NCBI RefSeq assembly: GCF_014635705.1
Contig: NZ_BMDI01000001.1
Span: 1,070,008-1,134,007 of the forward strand
DNA from: Oxalicibacterium faecigallinarum
Lineage (GTDB): Bacteria; Pseudomonadota; Gammaproteobacteria; Burkholderiales; Burkholderiaceae_D
Length of the DNA stretch: 64,000 nucleotides
Direction: 5' to 3'
Every line of letters begins with the position of its first letter. Position 1 is the first letter of the stretch. A program made the translations under genes and the position numbers. A model generated the notes under the pieces. That model worked only from the letters and a program-made list of their open reading frames with translations, was not told the origin of the DNA and did not search any database. This document shows, in pieces, positions 54,748 to 63,386 of this stretch.

Positions 54748-56283
54748 ATGACTACGCACAATGACGACGCATCGGCTGCACTGCCGGTTGACGAGAATAA
54801 AATCATCGCCGAGCGCCGCGCCAAGCTGGCTGCCCTGCGCACCCAGGGTGTTGCCTTCCCTAACGACTTCCGCCCGCAACACAAGGCTGCCGACCTGCAC
54901 GCGCAATACGACGGCAAGACGCGCGAGGAACTCGAAGCCGCACCAGTTACCGTCGTACTCGCAGGCCGCATGATGCTCAAGCGCGAAGCCGGCAAGAAAG
55001 CCGCTTTCGCAACCCTGCAAGATGCATCCGGTGCACGCGCCGATGGTCGCATCCAGATTTATGTTCAGTTGGATCAGGTTGGCGAAGCGGCGATGGCTGC
55101 CCTGCACCATTACGACCTCGGCGATATTCTCGGTGTGGTCGGTACACTGTTCAAAACCAAGACCGATGAGCTGACGATCAAAGTCACGGAGCTGCGCCTG
55201 ATCACCAAATCGCTGCGCCCACTGCCGGATAAATTCCACGGTCTGGCCGATCAGGAAACCAAGTACCGTCAGCGTTATGTTGATCTGATCATGAGCGAAG
55301 AAACGCGTCGCACCTTCAAGGCACGTACTGCGGCCATCGCGTCGATCCGCAACTTCATGGCGAAGAATGACTTCATGGAAGTCGAAACGCCAATGCTGCA
55401 TACGATTCCCGGCGGCGCTTCGGCCAAGCCGTTCATCACGCATCACAATGCGCTCGACATGCAGATGTTCCTGCGTATCGCACCGGAACTGTATCTGAAG
55501 CGCCTCGTCGTCGGCGGCTTTGATCGCGTGTTCGAAATCAACCGTAACTTCCGCAACGAAGGCGTATCGATCCGCCACAATCCGGAATTCACGATGATGG
55601 AGTTCTACGCAGCCTACACTGATTACAAATGGCTGATGGACTTTACCGAAGCCGTGATCCGTCAGGCAGCGATCGACGCACACGGTACGGCCACCCTCAC
55701 CTATGGCGGCCGTGAACTTGATCTGGCAAAACCGTTCCACCGCCTGACCATTGTTGAAGCGATCAATAAATACGCGCCGGGTTACACCGAAGCACAACTC
55801 AACGACGCAGAATTCATCAAGAAGGAATTGCTGAAATTCGGCGTCAAGCCGCACGCGCATGCCGGTCTCGGCGCACTGCAGCTCGCGCTGTTCGAAGAGA
55901 CGGCCGAAGCCCAACTGTGGGAACCGACCTACATCATTGACTATCCGGTCGAAGTCTCGCCGCTGGCGCGCGCCTCCGATACGCGCGAGGGCATTACCGA
56001 GCGCTTCGAATTGTTCATGGTCGGTCGTGAAATCGCCAACGGCTTTTCGGAGCTTAACGACGCCGAAGATCAGGCGGCGCGCTTCCAGGCACAAGTCGCT
56101 GCCAAGGACGCCGGTGACGAAGAAGCGATGTACTACGACGCCGACTATATCCGCGCGCTCGAGTACGGCATGCCCCCCGCCGGCGGCTGCGGCATCGGCA
56201 TTGATCGCCTGATGATGATCATTACCGATTCGCCCAATATTCGCGACGTGCTGCTGTTTCCACACTTGCGCCGCGAAGACTAA
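54748..56283 (+). CDS. lysS: Lysyl-tRNA synthetase, class II
   Basis: LysS charges tRNA-Lys. The 511-residue product has an N-terminal OB-fold anticodon domain (~60-170) and a class II core with motif 2 [23 protein letters not shown] and motif 3 [15 protein letters not shown]. The insert and length are typical of bacterial LysRS. The ATG at 54748 was chosen over an in-frame TTG nine bases earlier. The prfB-lysS order is widely conserved, and no terminator separates the two genes. Confidence 0.97.
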   Translation: MTTHNDDASAALPVDENKIIAERRAKLAALRTQGVAFPNDFRPQHKAADLHAQYDGKTREELEAAPVTVVLAGRMMLKREAGKKAAFATLQDASGARADGRIQIYVQLDQVGEAAMAALHHYDLGDILGVVGTLFKTKTDELTIKVTELRLITKSLRPLPDKFHGLADQETKYRQRYVDLIMSEETRRTFKARTAAIASIRNFMAKNDFMEVETPMLHTIPGGASAKPFITHHNALDMQMFLRIAPELYLKRLVVGGFDRVFEINRNFRNEGVSIRHNPEFTMMEFYAAYTDYKWLMDFTEAVIRQAAIDAHGTATLTYGGRELDLAKPFHRLTIVEAINKYAPGYTEAQLNDAEFIKKELLKFGVKPHAHAGLGALQLALFEETAEAQLWEPTYIIDYPVEVSPLARASDTREGITERFELFMVGREIANGFSELNDAEDQAARFQAQVAAKDAGDEEAMYYDADYIRALEYGMPPAGGCGIGIDRLMMIITDSPNIRDVLLFPHLRRED

Positions 56284-56318
56284 CGTAACGCGCGCAACAA
56301 TTTTTTCCATAAGGAAAC

Positions 56319-56347
56319 AAGGACTGCTTCGGCAGTCCTTTTGTTTT
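56319..56347 (+). terminator. Terminator downstream of lysS
   Basis: AAGGACTGC and GCAGTCCTT pair around a TTCG tetraloop, followed by T-rich sequence. Confidence 0.92.
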
Positions 56348-56481
56348 TCGGCAACCAAAATAGTTTTTGGATGTCTGAGTTACATCAGCTTACAACTGAC
56401 ACAGCTTCATGCTTTTTATTCAAGCGTTGCAAGACAATAATTCTTACATGATCAACCGACTTCTCCTTTCTGGAGGAAATC

Positions 56482-57138
56482 ATGGAAACCAACAATAATT
56501 CAAATCGTTTACATCCTCTTGTCGCCGCGGCAGCCATCGCCGTTTTATTGGTCAGTCTGGTCGGCGTTGCCGCCATGACCGGCTTGCTCCCAAGCTCAAA
56601 CAGCTCGTCGCGTGATAGCAAGGAGGTTGCCGCACTGGAACGCGAGGCCGAGTTGAAAGCTGCTGAAGAAAAAGCCGCAGCAGCCGAGGCAGAAGCCAAA
56701 GCTGCGTCGGAAAAGGCAGCGCAATTACGCAAGGAAGAAGACCGTCGTCGTGCCACTGCGGCCAAGGCCGATGACCGCGCAAGACAGACTGCCCAGGCAC
56801 CGATCTGCCATAACTGCGGACGCGTCGAGTCGGTTCGCACCGTGCAGACGGCTGCCCAACCCAGCGGTGTTGGCGTCGTGGGTGGTGCGGTTGTCGGCGG
56901 CTTGTTAGGTAATCAGGTTGGCGGTGGCAGTGGCCGCACGCTGGCAACGGTTGCCGGTGCTGTCGGTGGCGGCTATGCAGGCAACGAGATCGAAAAACGT
57001 ACGCGTACGGCAACGACTTATCAAGTCCGCGTGCGCCTGGATGATGGCAATGTCCGCACGTTCCCGTACAACAATCCGCCACCATGGTCCAACGGTGACC
57101 GCGTACGCATCGTGGATGGCTATCTGCGTGCGGGCTAA
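56482..57138 (+). CDS. Glycine-zipper 2TM envelope protein
   Basis: The 218-residue protein has an N-terminal membrane segment (~12-34), an Ala/Glu/Lys/Arg coiled-coil stretch (~45-100), a CxxC pair at residues 109 and 112 (ICHNCG), and a glycine-zipper segment (~129-168, GVVGGAVVGGLLGNQVGGG followed by GAVGGGYAGNEIEK). The last part, YQVRVRLDDGNVRTF, resembles the conserved end of SlyB/OmpA-like glycine-zipper 2TM proteins. The family sits in the envelope and probably affects membrane integrity. A good GGAGG lies before the ATG. Confidence 0.82.
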   Translation: METNNNSNRLHPLVAAAAIAVLLVSLVGVAAMTGLLPSSNSSSRDSKEVAALEREAELKAAEEKAAAAEAEAKAASEKAAQLRKEEDRRRATAAKADDRARQTAQAPICHNCGRVESVRTVQTAAQPSGVGVVGGAVVGGLLGNQVGGGSGRTLATVAGAVGGGYAGNEIEKRTRTATTYQVRVRLDDGNVRTFPYNNPPPWSNGDRVRIVDGYLRAG

Positions 57139-57160
57139 TGTCAGTACGACAGCGTCAATA

Positions 57161-57188
57161 AAAAGAGCGGCCTGAGCCGCTTTTTTTT
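57161..57188. terminator. Bidirectional terminator between the glycine-zipper gene and iscX
   Basis: AGCGGC and GCCGCT pair around CTGA, with A and T runs on both sides, so it works in both directions for two convergent genes. Confidence 0.88.
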
Positions 57189-57201
57189 ATTTCTCCCAGA
57201 T

Positions 57202-57396
57202 TTACTGCGCTTCTTCGATCCATGCCATTTGAATGGCTTCGAGAATTTTCTCGCCTGAATTATTTGGATTGTCGTCAAAGCCATCGAGCTCGCACACCCA
57301 GCGATGCAAATCCGTGAAACGGATCGTCAGGGGGTCGATATCCGGAAATTTATCATTCAGCTCTTCGGCAATCCGGATGGTATCTGTCCATTTCAT
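57202..57396 (-). CDS. iscX: Iron-sulfur assembly protein IscX
   Basis: IscX is a small acidic protein that binds IscS and iron and tunes cluster assembly. The 64-residue product matches the family: MKWTDTIRIAEELNDKFPDIDP, then IRFTDLHRWVCELDGFDD and EKILEAIQMAWIEEAQ. It is the last gene of the isc operon, 12 bases after fdx. Confidence 0.94.
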   Translation of the reverse strand: MKWTDTIRIAEELNDKFPDIDPLTIRFTDLHRWVCELDGFDDNPNNSGEKILEAIQMAWIEEAQ

Positions 57397-57408
57397 CTCC
57401 GTCTCTCC

Positions 57409-57747
57409 TTAATGATTTTCGCTGGCGTGATTGATGGTGTAACGCGGAATCTCGACAACCAGATCTTCATCGGCCACCACTGCCTGGCAAGACAGGCGCG
57501 ACTGTGCTTCCAGCCCCCATGCCTTGTCCAGCAAATCCTCTTCCGTTTCGCCGGCTTCGTTCAACGAATCAAATCCTTCGCGCACGATCACGTGACAGGT
57601 CGTGCAGGCACAGGATTTCTCGCACGCGTGTTCGATGTCAATGTCATGCTGCAACAAGGCATCACACACCGTCGTGCCAGCGGACGCTTCAAGAACCGCA
57701 CCGTCAGGGCAGAGAATATGATGGGGAAGAACGACGATTTGTGGCAC
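57409..57747 (-). CDS. fdx: ISC-type [2Fe-2S] ferredoxin
   Basis: Fdx gives electrons to the ISC assembly machinery. The 112-residue product carries the cluster cysteines Cys42, Cys48 and Cys51 in ACEKSCACTTCHVIV and a fourth in QSRLSCQAVV, the adrenodoxin-type pattern. The start codon is GTG at 57747. It lies between hscA and iscX. Confidence 0.95.
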   Translation of the reverse strand: MPQIVVLPHHILCPDGAVLEASAGTTVCDALLQHDIDIEHACEKSCACTTCHVIVREGFDSLNEAGETEEDLLDKAWGLEAQSRLSCQAVVADEDLVVEIPRYTINHASENH

Positions 57748-57799
57748 GGGCTACCTCAGGGGATAAATAACGATTCGATAAAAGACGACGACACCGCGA

Positions 57800-59662
57800 T
57801 CAGATGTCGTCCAGTTTCTTGCCGGACAAAACGGTCCGTACGCTGCGATCCATACGGCGCGCAGCAAATTCCTCTGTTCCATGCGCGAGCGCATGAACTG
57901 CCGATTTGATGACTTCGTGATCTGAACCACTTGCTGCCTGTTTGACCGCTTCCAGCAACTGCATGACTTCTGCACGTTCGTCGTCAGTCAGCAGATTACC
58001 GTCTGCATCCAGCGCTGACTGCGTGGCCAGAACGATACGTTCAGCTTCGACCTGCTCTTCGCGCAAGGCACGCGCCAGCATGTCGGTATCGGCAGATTGA
58101 AACGAGTCCTGCAGCATCTGTGCGATCTGATCGTCTTCCAAACCATAGGATGGCTTGACCGTGATCGATGCCTCGACACCAGAGCGCAATTCGCGCGCCG
58201 ATACCGACAGCAAACCATCCGCATCAACCTGATAGGTCACACGGATGCGTGCCGCTCCCGCTGCCATTGGCGGGATGCCGCGCAATTCAAAACGTGCAAG
58301 GGAACGGCAATCGCTGACAAGCTCGCGCTCACCCTGCACGATATGGATTGCCATCGCGGTTTGCCCATCCTTGAAAGTCGTGAATTCCTGTGCACGTGCA
58401 CATGGAATAGTCGAGTTACGCGGGATGACTTTTTCCACCAGACCACCCATTGTCTCGATACCGAGCGAGAGCGGAATCACATCCAGCAACAGCCAGTCGT
58501 CACCCGCTGCGCGATTGCCCGCCAGCAGATTCGCCTGAATCGCTGCACCCAATGCAACCACCTTGTCCGGATCAATATTGCCTAACGGCGTCGATTCAAA
58601 AAACTCCCCCACCGCTTTGCGCAAATGTGGCATGCGCGTTGCGCCACCAACTAGCACCACACCATCCACATCATCAACCGTCAGCTCCGCATCGCGGAGC
58701 GCCTTGCGGGTGGGCGTCAACGTCTTGTTGACCAGATTCTGGGTAATCTCCGAAAACTCGGCCGCCGTGATCGTCAAATGGACTTCTTCACCATTGCTGA
58801 GTACCGCATCGATATGCGTATCCGTTTTGCTCGACAACAGCTCCTTGGCTTCACGCGCCTTGACCATCAACACGCTGGTATCTTCATCCGACAGCGGCGA
58901 CAGATTTGCTTGTTGAATGATCCAGCAGAACAGCCGATGGTCAAAATCATCACCACCCAGTGCGGAATCACCGCCCGTTGCCAATACCTCGAAGACGCCT
59001 TTAGTCAGCTTGAGAATCGAAATATCAAAAGTACCACCGCCCAGATCGTAAACAGCAAAGACACCTTCCGATGCGTTATCCAGACCATAGGCAATCGCCG
59101 CAGCCGTCGGCTCATTGAGCAACCGCAATACATTCAGTCCGGCCAGCTTGGCTGCATCTTTGGTAGCCTGACGTTGCGCATCATCGAAGTAAGCCGGCAC
59201 CGTGATGACTGCACCGACCAACTCATCGCCCAGCGCATCTTCGGCGCGCTGGCGCAAGGTTGCCAGAATATTGGCTGAAGTCTCGACTGGGCTCTTGATA
59301 CCCCCCACTGTCTTCAGTTGCACCATGCCTGGCGAATCGATGAAGTCATACGGCAGGTTTTCGACATAGGCGATATCTTTCAGACCACGCCCCATGAAAC
59401 GCTTGACCGACACAATCGTATTTTTAGGATCGGTATTTTGTGCGGCTTGCGCCTTGTAACCAATATGGGCATTGCCATCTGGCAGGTAACGCACGACCGA
59501 CGGCAGCAATGAGCGCCCCTCTTCGTCGCTCAAGACTTCCGGCACGCTATTGCGAACGGTTGCCACCAGCGAATTGGTCGTGCCGAGATCAATCCCGACC
59601 GCCAGTCGATGCTGGTGCGGTGCGGTTGACATGCCGGGTTCTGCGATTTGAAGTAAAGCCAT
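57800..59662 (-). CDS. hscA: Iron-sulfur chaperone HscA (Hsp70 type)
   Basis: HscA is a specialised Hsp70 that binds the LPPVK motif of IscU and helps move clusters to targets. The 620-residue product has the Hsp70 ATPase signatures [30 protein letters not shown] and [18 protein letters not shown], and a substrate-binding domain beginning after [11 protein letters not shown]. The ATG at 59662 was chosen: similarity starts soon after, and the earlier in-frame start lies in hscB's 3' flank. IscU in this operon carries LPPVK, so the pair is functional. Confidence 0.96.
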   Translation of the reverse strand: MALLQIAEPGMSTAPHQHRLAVGIDLGTTNSLVATVRNSVPEVLSDEEGRSLLPSVVRYLPDGNAHIGYKAQAAQNTDPKNTIVSVKRFMGRGLKDIAYVENLPYDFIDSPGMVQLKTVGGIKSPVETSANILATLRQRAEDALGDELVGAVITVPAYFDDAQRQATKDAAKLAGLNVLRLLNEPTAAAIAYGLDNASEGVFAVYDLGGGTFDISILKLTKGVFEVLATGGDSALGGDDFDHRLFCWIIQQANLSPLSDEDTSVLMVKAREAKELLSSKTDTHIDAVLSNGEEVHLTITAAEFSEITQNLVNKTLTPTRKALRDAELTVDDVDGVVLVGGATRMPHLRKAVGEFFESTPLGNIDPDKVVALGAAIQANLLAGNRAAGDDWLLLDVIPLSLGIETMGGLVEKVIPRNSTIPCARAQEFTTFKDGQTAMAIHIVQGERELVSDCRSLARFELRGIPPMAAGAARIRVTYQVDADGLLSVSARELRSGVEASITVKPSYGLEDDQIAQMLQDSFQSADTDMLARALREEQVEAERIVLATQSALDADGNLLTDDERAEVMQLLEAVKQAASGSDHEVIKSAVHALAHGTEEFAARRMDRSVRTVLSGKKLDDI

Positions 59663-59729
59663 AACGTCCGATAACTTGTCTTGGTCTTGAATGGTCTCCG
59701 CAGCAGGCGGCACCATTCGATTTGGTCAA

Positions 59730-60242
59730 TTACATCAGCGCGTCCTGCGCATTTGCAACTTCCTCGGAAAATTTTTCCAGAAACATCAGTTGACGCACCA
59801 GACTGGCAGCCTGCGTAAAATCCTGACTATCCAGTTGCATGGCAATCGCTGCCAATGCATCCTTGCGTTCGCTGCGAAGGGAGCGATCGAGTGCATCCAG
59901 TGCATGTGGATCCTTGCCAGCCCGCGCGTCATCCAGCGCCTCGCGCCATTCCATTTGCTGCATGAGAAAAGCGACGGGCATGGCCGTATTGGATTCGACT
60001 TCCAGATCGACACCATTGAGTTCACACAAGTAGGCGGCACGCTTGAAGGGACTCTTCAGCGTTTTGTATGCTTCGTTGGCACGTGTCGCCCATTGCATGG
60101 CGACACGCTTTTCGGCATCAGATGCGTTGGCGAAACGATCGGGATGAACCTGATTCTGCACATCGTGATATGCACGATCCAGCGCGCCGAGATCGACTGC
60201 AAACTGTTGCGGAAGGTGGAAGAGTTCGAAATGGTTTTGCAT
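59730..60242 (-). CDS. hscB: Iron-sulfur co-chaperone HscB (J-domain)
   Basis: HscB brings IscU to HscA and stimulates its ATPase. The 170-residue product has a J-domain with the HPD motif at 33-35 ([17 protein letters not shown]), [17 protein letters not shown], and the C-terminal helical IscU-binding domain ([13 protein letters not shown] onward). It lies 133 bases after iscA, beyond a terminator-like hairpin, and 67 bases before hscA. Confidence 0.95.
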   Translation of the reverse strand: MQNHFELFHLPQQFAVDLGALDRAYHDVQNQVHPDRFANASDAEKRVAMQWATRANEAYKTLKSPFKRAAYLCELNGVDLEVESNTAMPVAFLMQQMEWREALDDARAGKDPHALDALDRSLRSERKDALAAIAMQLDSQDFTQAASLVRQLMFLEKFSEEVANAQDALM

Positions 60243-60316
60243 TCTGTGCGTTGGCGATTGCTACGCGCGCCACTTGCGGGCGCCAGTCGTGGACAAACCT
60301 TTATGCATCAAACAAA

Positions 60317-60343
60317 AGAGCCTGCACACGATAGTCAGGCTCT
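60317..60343 (-). terminator. Terminator-like hairpin between iscA and hscB
   Basis: AGAGCCTG (60317-60324) and CAGGCTCT (60336-60343) pair perfectly; on the minus strand the stem is followed by TTTTGTTTG. It could stop part of the transcription after iscA and lower hscBA-fdx-iscX expression. Confidence 0.65.
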
Positions 60344-60375
60344 GGCGTTACTGCAGTCTTCACTGCAGCCATCAA

Positions 60376-60699
60376 TCAGATACGGAAGCTTTCTCCGCAA
60401 CCGCATTCATCCTTGACGTTTGGATTGTGGAACTTGAAGCCTTCGTTCAAGCCTTCACGCGCAAAATCCAGCTCGGTACCATCGATGTACGGCAGACTCT
60501 TCGGGTCGACAAACACCTTGACGCCATGTGACTCGAACACGCTGTCCTCTGCTGCACTTTCATCCACATACTCGAGCTTGTACGCCAGACCGGAACAACC
60601 CGTCGTGCGCACGCCAAAACGCAGGCCAATGCCTTTGCCGCGTCGCTCCATGTAGCGATTGATGTGCTTCGCCGCTTTTTCTGTCAATGTGATTGCCAT
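60376..60699 (-). CDS. iscA: A-type iron-sulfur carrier IscA
   Basis: IscA carries clusters or iron to target proteins. The 107-residue product has the three conserved cysteines: Cys35 in TTGCSGLAY, and Cys99 and Cys101 in ECGCGESF. It lies 65 bases after iscU, with a strong hairpin between them. Confidence 0.97.
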   Translation of the reverse strand: MAITLTEKAAKHINRYMERRGKGIGLRFGVRTTGCSGLAYKLEYVDESAAEDSVFESHGVKVFVDPKSLPYIDGTELDFAREGLNEGFKFHNPNVKDECGCGESFRI

Positions 60700-60728
60700 G
60701 ATCTTCCACTCAAAAGATTGTCGCTGAT

Positions 60729-60750
60729 CACGCCGGCCTTAACCGGCGTG
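60729..60750 (-). repeat. Hairpin between iscU and iscA
   Basis: CACGCCGG (60729-60736) pairs with CCGGCGTG (60743-60750). There is no T tract, so it probably marks an mRNA-processing or stabilising structure within the isc transcript. Confidence 0.6.
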
Positions 60751-60764
60751 CGCAATGAACAAGC

Positions 60765-61169
60765 TTAGGCTGCCTCTTTCGATTCCGCTGTACCGTGCTT
60801 GGTCTTGTAATCCGCAACGGCAGCCTTGATCGCATCTTCAGCCAGAATCGAGCAGTGGATTTTCACTGGTGGCAGCGCCAGTTCTTCAGCGATCTGGGTG
60901 TTTTTGATCGCCAAGGCCTGATCCAGCGTCTTGCCCTTGACCCATTCCGTCACCAGCGAAGATGAAGCAATCGCCGAACCGCAGCCATAGGTTTTGAATT
61001 TTGCGTCTTCGATCACGCCATCTGCGCCCACCTTGATCTGCAGCTTCATGACGTCGCCGCATGCCGGTGCACCCACCATGCCGGTGCCGATGGTTTCATC
61101 ACCTTTATCAAAGGCGCCAACGTTGCGCGGGTTTTCGTAGTGATCGAGTACTTTGTCCGAGTAAGCCAT
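60765..61169 (-). CDS. iscU: Iron-sulfur scaffold IscU
   Basis: IscU is the scaffold on which clusters are built. The 134-residue product has the three cysteine ligands Cys37 (GAPACGDVM), Cys63 (YGCGSAIASSS) and Cys106 (KIHCSILAEDA), plus Asp39 and His105, and the HscA-binding LPPVK motif before Cys106. It lies 39 bases after iscS. Confidence 0.98.
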   Translation of the reverse strand: MAYSDKVLDHYENPRNVGAFDKGDETIGTGMVGAPACGDVMKLQIKVGADGVIEDAKFKTYGCGSAIASSSLVTEWVKGKTLDQALAIKNTQIAEELALPPVKIHCSILAEDAIKAAVADYKTKHGTAESKEAA

Positions 61170-61208
61170 TTTGATGCTCCTTCAAATAATTTGCGCTCGC
61201 AGCCGCAA

Positions 61209-62462
61209 TTAGTGCGCTGCCCACTGGATCGTACTGATGTCGATCCCATCCTTGTACATGTCCCACAGCGGCGACAACTCGCGCAGCTTGGCAACTTTTT
61301 CCTTGATCAGATTGATCGTGAAATCGACTTCTTCTTCGGTCGTGAAACGGCCGATCGTGAAACGAATCGAGCTGTGCGCCAGCTCATCGCTACGACCGAG
61401 TGCCCGCAACACATACGACGGTTCCAGGCTGGCAGACGTACATGCCGAACCGGACGACACGGCCAAATCCTTGATCGCCATGATCAGCGATTCGCCTTCA
61501 ACATAGTTGAAGCTGACATTGAGGTTGTGCGGTACGCGATGATCCATGTCGCCGTTGACATAGACTTCTTCCATTTCCATCAGACCTTTTGCCAGACGGT
61601 CACGCAGGCCACGAATACGGGCCAGCTCGCTGTCCATCTCTTCGCGCGCGATGCGGAAGGCTTCACCCATGCCAACGATCTGGTGCGTTGCCAGCGTGCC
61701 CGAACGCAAACCGCGCTCGTGACCACCGCCATGCATCTGCGCTTCGATGCGTACACGTGGTTTGCGACGTACGTACAAGGCACCCACACCTTTCGGGCCA
61801 TAGGTCTTGTGAGCGGAAAAACTCATCAGATCAACCTTGGTATTTTCCAGATCGATCTTGACCTTACCGGTTGCCTGGGCAGCATCGCAATGGAAGATGA
61901 TGCCCTTGCTGCGGCACAATTCACCAATCTCGTCGATCGGCTGCACGACACCAATTTCATTATTGACCAGCATGACAGACACGACGATGGTGTCCGGGCG
62001 GATCGCGTCAGCCAGTTGCTGAATCGTGATCAGGCCATTGTCTTGCGGTTGCAGATAGGTCGCTTCAAAACCTTCACGCTCCAGCTCACGCACCGTATCC
62101 AGCACGGCCTTGTGCTCAGTCTTGACCGTGATGATGTGCTTGCCTTTGGTCTTGTAGAAATGCGCTGCTCCCTTGAGGGCCAGATTGTTGCTTTCCGTCG
62201 CGCCCGAGGTCCAGATGATCTCGCGCGAATCCGCATTGACCAATGCAGCGACCTGCTCACGTGCTTCTTCCACCGCTTTTTCTGCAGACCAGCCATACAT
62301 GTGGCTGCGCGAAGCCGGATTGCCAAACTGCTCACGCAGATACGGAATCATCTTGTCTGCTACACGCGGGTCAATCGGCGTGGTTGCCGAATAATCCATG
62401 TAGATCGGAAAATGCGGTGCCTTGATCGTATCGAGCAGGCTCTTGTCTAACGGGGCATTCAT
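61209..62462 (-). CDS. iscS: Cysteine desulfurase IscS
   Basis: IscS takes sulfur from cysteine as an enzyme-bound persulfide for clusters and tRNA thiolation; it may also supply sulfur for the MoaD thiocarboxylate, which links it to the molybdopterin genes here. The 417-residue product has the PLP lysine in [12 protein letters not shown] and the active-site cysteine in [15 protein letters not shown], with [12 protein letters not shown] near the N-terminus. The N-terminus is ~13 residues longer than E. coli IscS. It lies 17 bases after iscR. Confidence 0.98.
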   Translation of the reverse strand: MNAPLDKSLLDTIKAPHFPIYMDYSATTPIDPRVADKMIPYLREQFGNPASRSHMYGWSAEKAVEEAREQVAALVNADSREIIWTSGATESNNLALKGAAHFYKTKGKHIITVKTEHKAVLDTVRELEREGFEATYLQPQDNGLITIQQLADAIRPDTIVVSVMLVNNEIGVVQPIDEIGELCRSKGIIFHCDAAQATGKVKIDLENTKVDLMSFSAHKTYGPKGVGALYVRRKPRVRIEAQMHGGGHERGLRSGTLATHQIVGMGEAFRIAREEMDSELARIRGLRDRLAKGLMEMEEVYVNGDMDHRVPHNLNVSFNYVEGESLIMAIKDLAVSSGSACTSASLEPSYVLRALGRSDELAHSSIRFTIGRFTTEEEVDFTINLIKEKVAKLRELSPLWDMYKDGIDISTIQWAAH

Positions 62463-62479
62463 CTATTCACTCCAAATAA

Positions 62480-62956
62480 TCAAACAGCAGCGTGACTGTT
62501 GCGATGCATCACCACCACACGTTGCTCGGAAATCTTCTCTTTTTGCTGATCAACCAAATCCTTCAGCGAAACAGAATCCAGGTAATCCACCATCTTTGCA
62601 TTCAGCGTGGCCCACAAATCGTGCGTCATGCAACGACCGCCATTTTCATGCGCAGGGCTGTGACAATTTTCCTTGCCACCGCACTGCGTGGCATCCAGCG
62701 GCTCATCCACCGCAATGATGATGTCTGCCACAGTGACATCTTCCGCGCGGCGTGCGAGGTTGTAACCACCACCTGGCCCACGCACGGATTCCACAATCTC
62801 ATGACGGCGCAACTTGCCAAACAACTGTTCCAGATAGGACAGGGATATTTCCTGCCGCTGGCTGATGCCTGCAAGCGTGACCGGGCCATTGTCTTGACGC
62901 AACGCCAAGTCGATCATCGCGGTGACAGCAAAACGACCTTTTGTGGTCAAACGCAT
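62480..62956 (-). CDS. iscR: Iron-sulfur regulator IscR
   Basis: IscR is an Rrf2-family repressor that senses its own [2Fe-2S] cluster and represses the isc operon when holo. The 158-residue product has the winged helix (MRLTTKGRFAVTAMIDLAL, SLSYLEQLFGKLR) and the ligands Cys92, Cys98, Cys109 and His112. The spacing between the second and third cysteine is ten residues instead of the five in E. coli, with the extra segment HSPAHENGGR. It is the first gene of the operon, and a type-1 IscR site lies upstream at 62990-63014. Confidence 0.96.
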   Translation of the reverse strand: MRLTTKGRFAVTAMIDLALRQDNGPVTLAGISQRQEISLSYLEQLFGKLRRHEIVESVRGPGGGYNLARRAEDVTVADIIIAVDEPLDATQCGGKENCHSPAHENGGRCMTHDLWATLNAKMVDYLDSVSLKDLVDQQKEKISEQRVVVMHRNSHAAV

Positions 62957-62989
62957 ACGCTCTTCCTTATACGGAGATGATTAACCTGA

Positions 62990-63014
62990 TTGGTTGAATA
63001 ATTTCGTCAAGTAT
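62990..63014 (-). promoter_or_regulatory. IscR type-1 binding site in the isc promoter
   Basis: Read on the minus strand from 63014 to 62990, 21 of 25 positions agree with the type-1 motif ATASYYGACTRwwwYAGTCRRSTAT; the left half ATACTTGAC and the right half TATTCAACCAA are visible. It overlaps a TTGACG -35 box, so holo-IscR would block RNA polymerase. Confidence 0.7.
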
Positions 63015-63334
63015 ATCAAACCCCACTAAATCTGTCAGGAATAAAAATGGTGCCGAATAGCAAAAAATCCACAGCATCGTATTCGTGCCAACAACCACTT
63101 AGCCAAGGCGGACGCCATTCTATCGCGTGCACCCAAAGCTTGCCGGCAGCACACAAGATCCGCTTAATAAATTGCAATAAAAACAAATTCGTAATTTATC
63201 TTCCTTGATCACCCGCTCAAAACAAAGCAATTAAAATTTGAATGAATGATCATATTTTTTTAAAACACCATAAAAATCAATGAATTGAAAACAATCAGTA
63301 GCAAATGCATCAAATTAAATATTTGAGGGAATAT

Positions 63335-63349
63335 TCAATTTATAATTGA
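63335..63349. promoter_or_regulatory. Candidate operator of the TetR-family gene
   Basis: TCAATT-TAT-AATTGA is a perfect 6-3-6 inverted repeat that contains a TATAAT -10 box (63341-63346), 38 bases before the TetR-type ATG. A related element, TCAAT-GA-ATTGA, lies at 63277-63288. Autorepression is inferred from this position. Confidence 0.5.
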
Positions 63350-63386
63350 GCCTTCGCTTACTGATGGAAGCCCGCTTCCCGATCGC

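Larger units (their letters stand above)
62957..63386. other. 430-base AT-rich divergent region between iscR and the TetR-type gene
   Basis: This is the longest stretch without a gene. It holds the isc promoter with a type-1 IscR site (62990-63014), an AT-rich middle with no reading frame of interest, and a pair of TCAAT...ATTGA inverted repeats near the TetR-type gene. No RNA gene or mobile element was recognised. Confidence 0.7.

Noticed and set aside
54580-56358. A 592-codon minus-strand frame antisense to lysS
   Set aside because: Shadow of lysS; it crosses the lysS terminator and has no recognisable domain.
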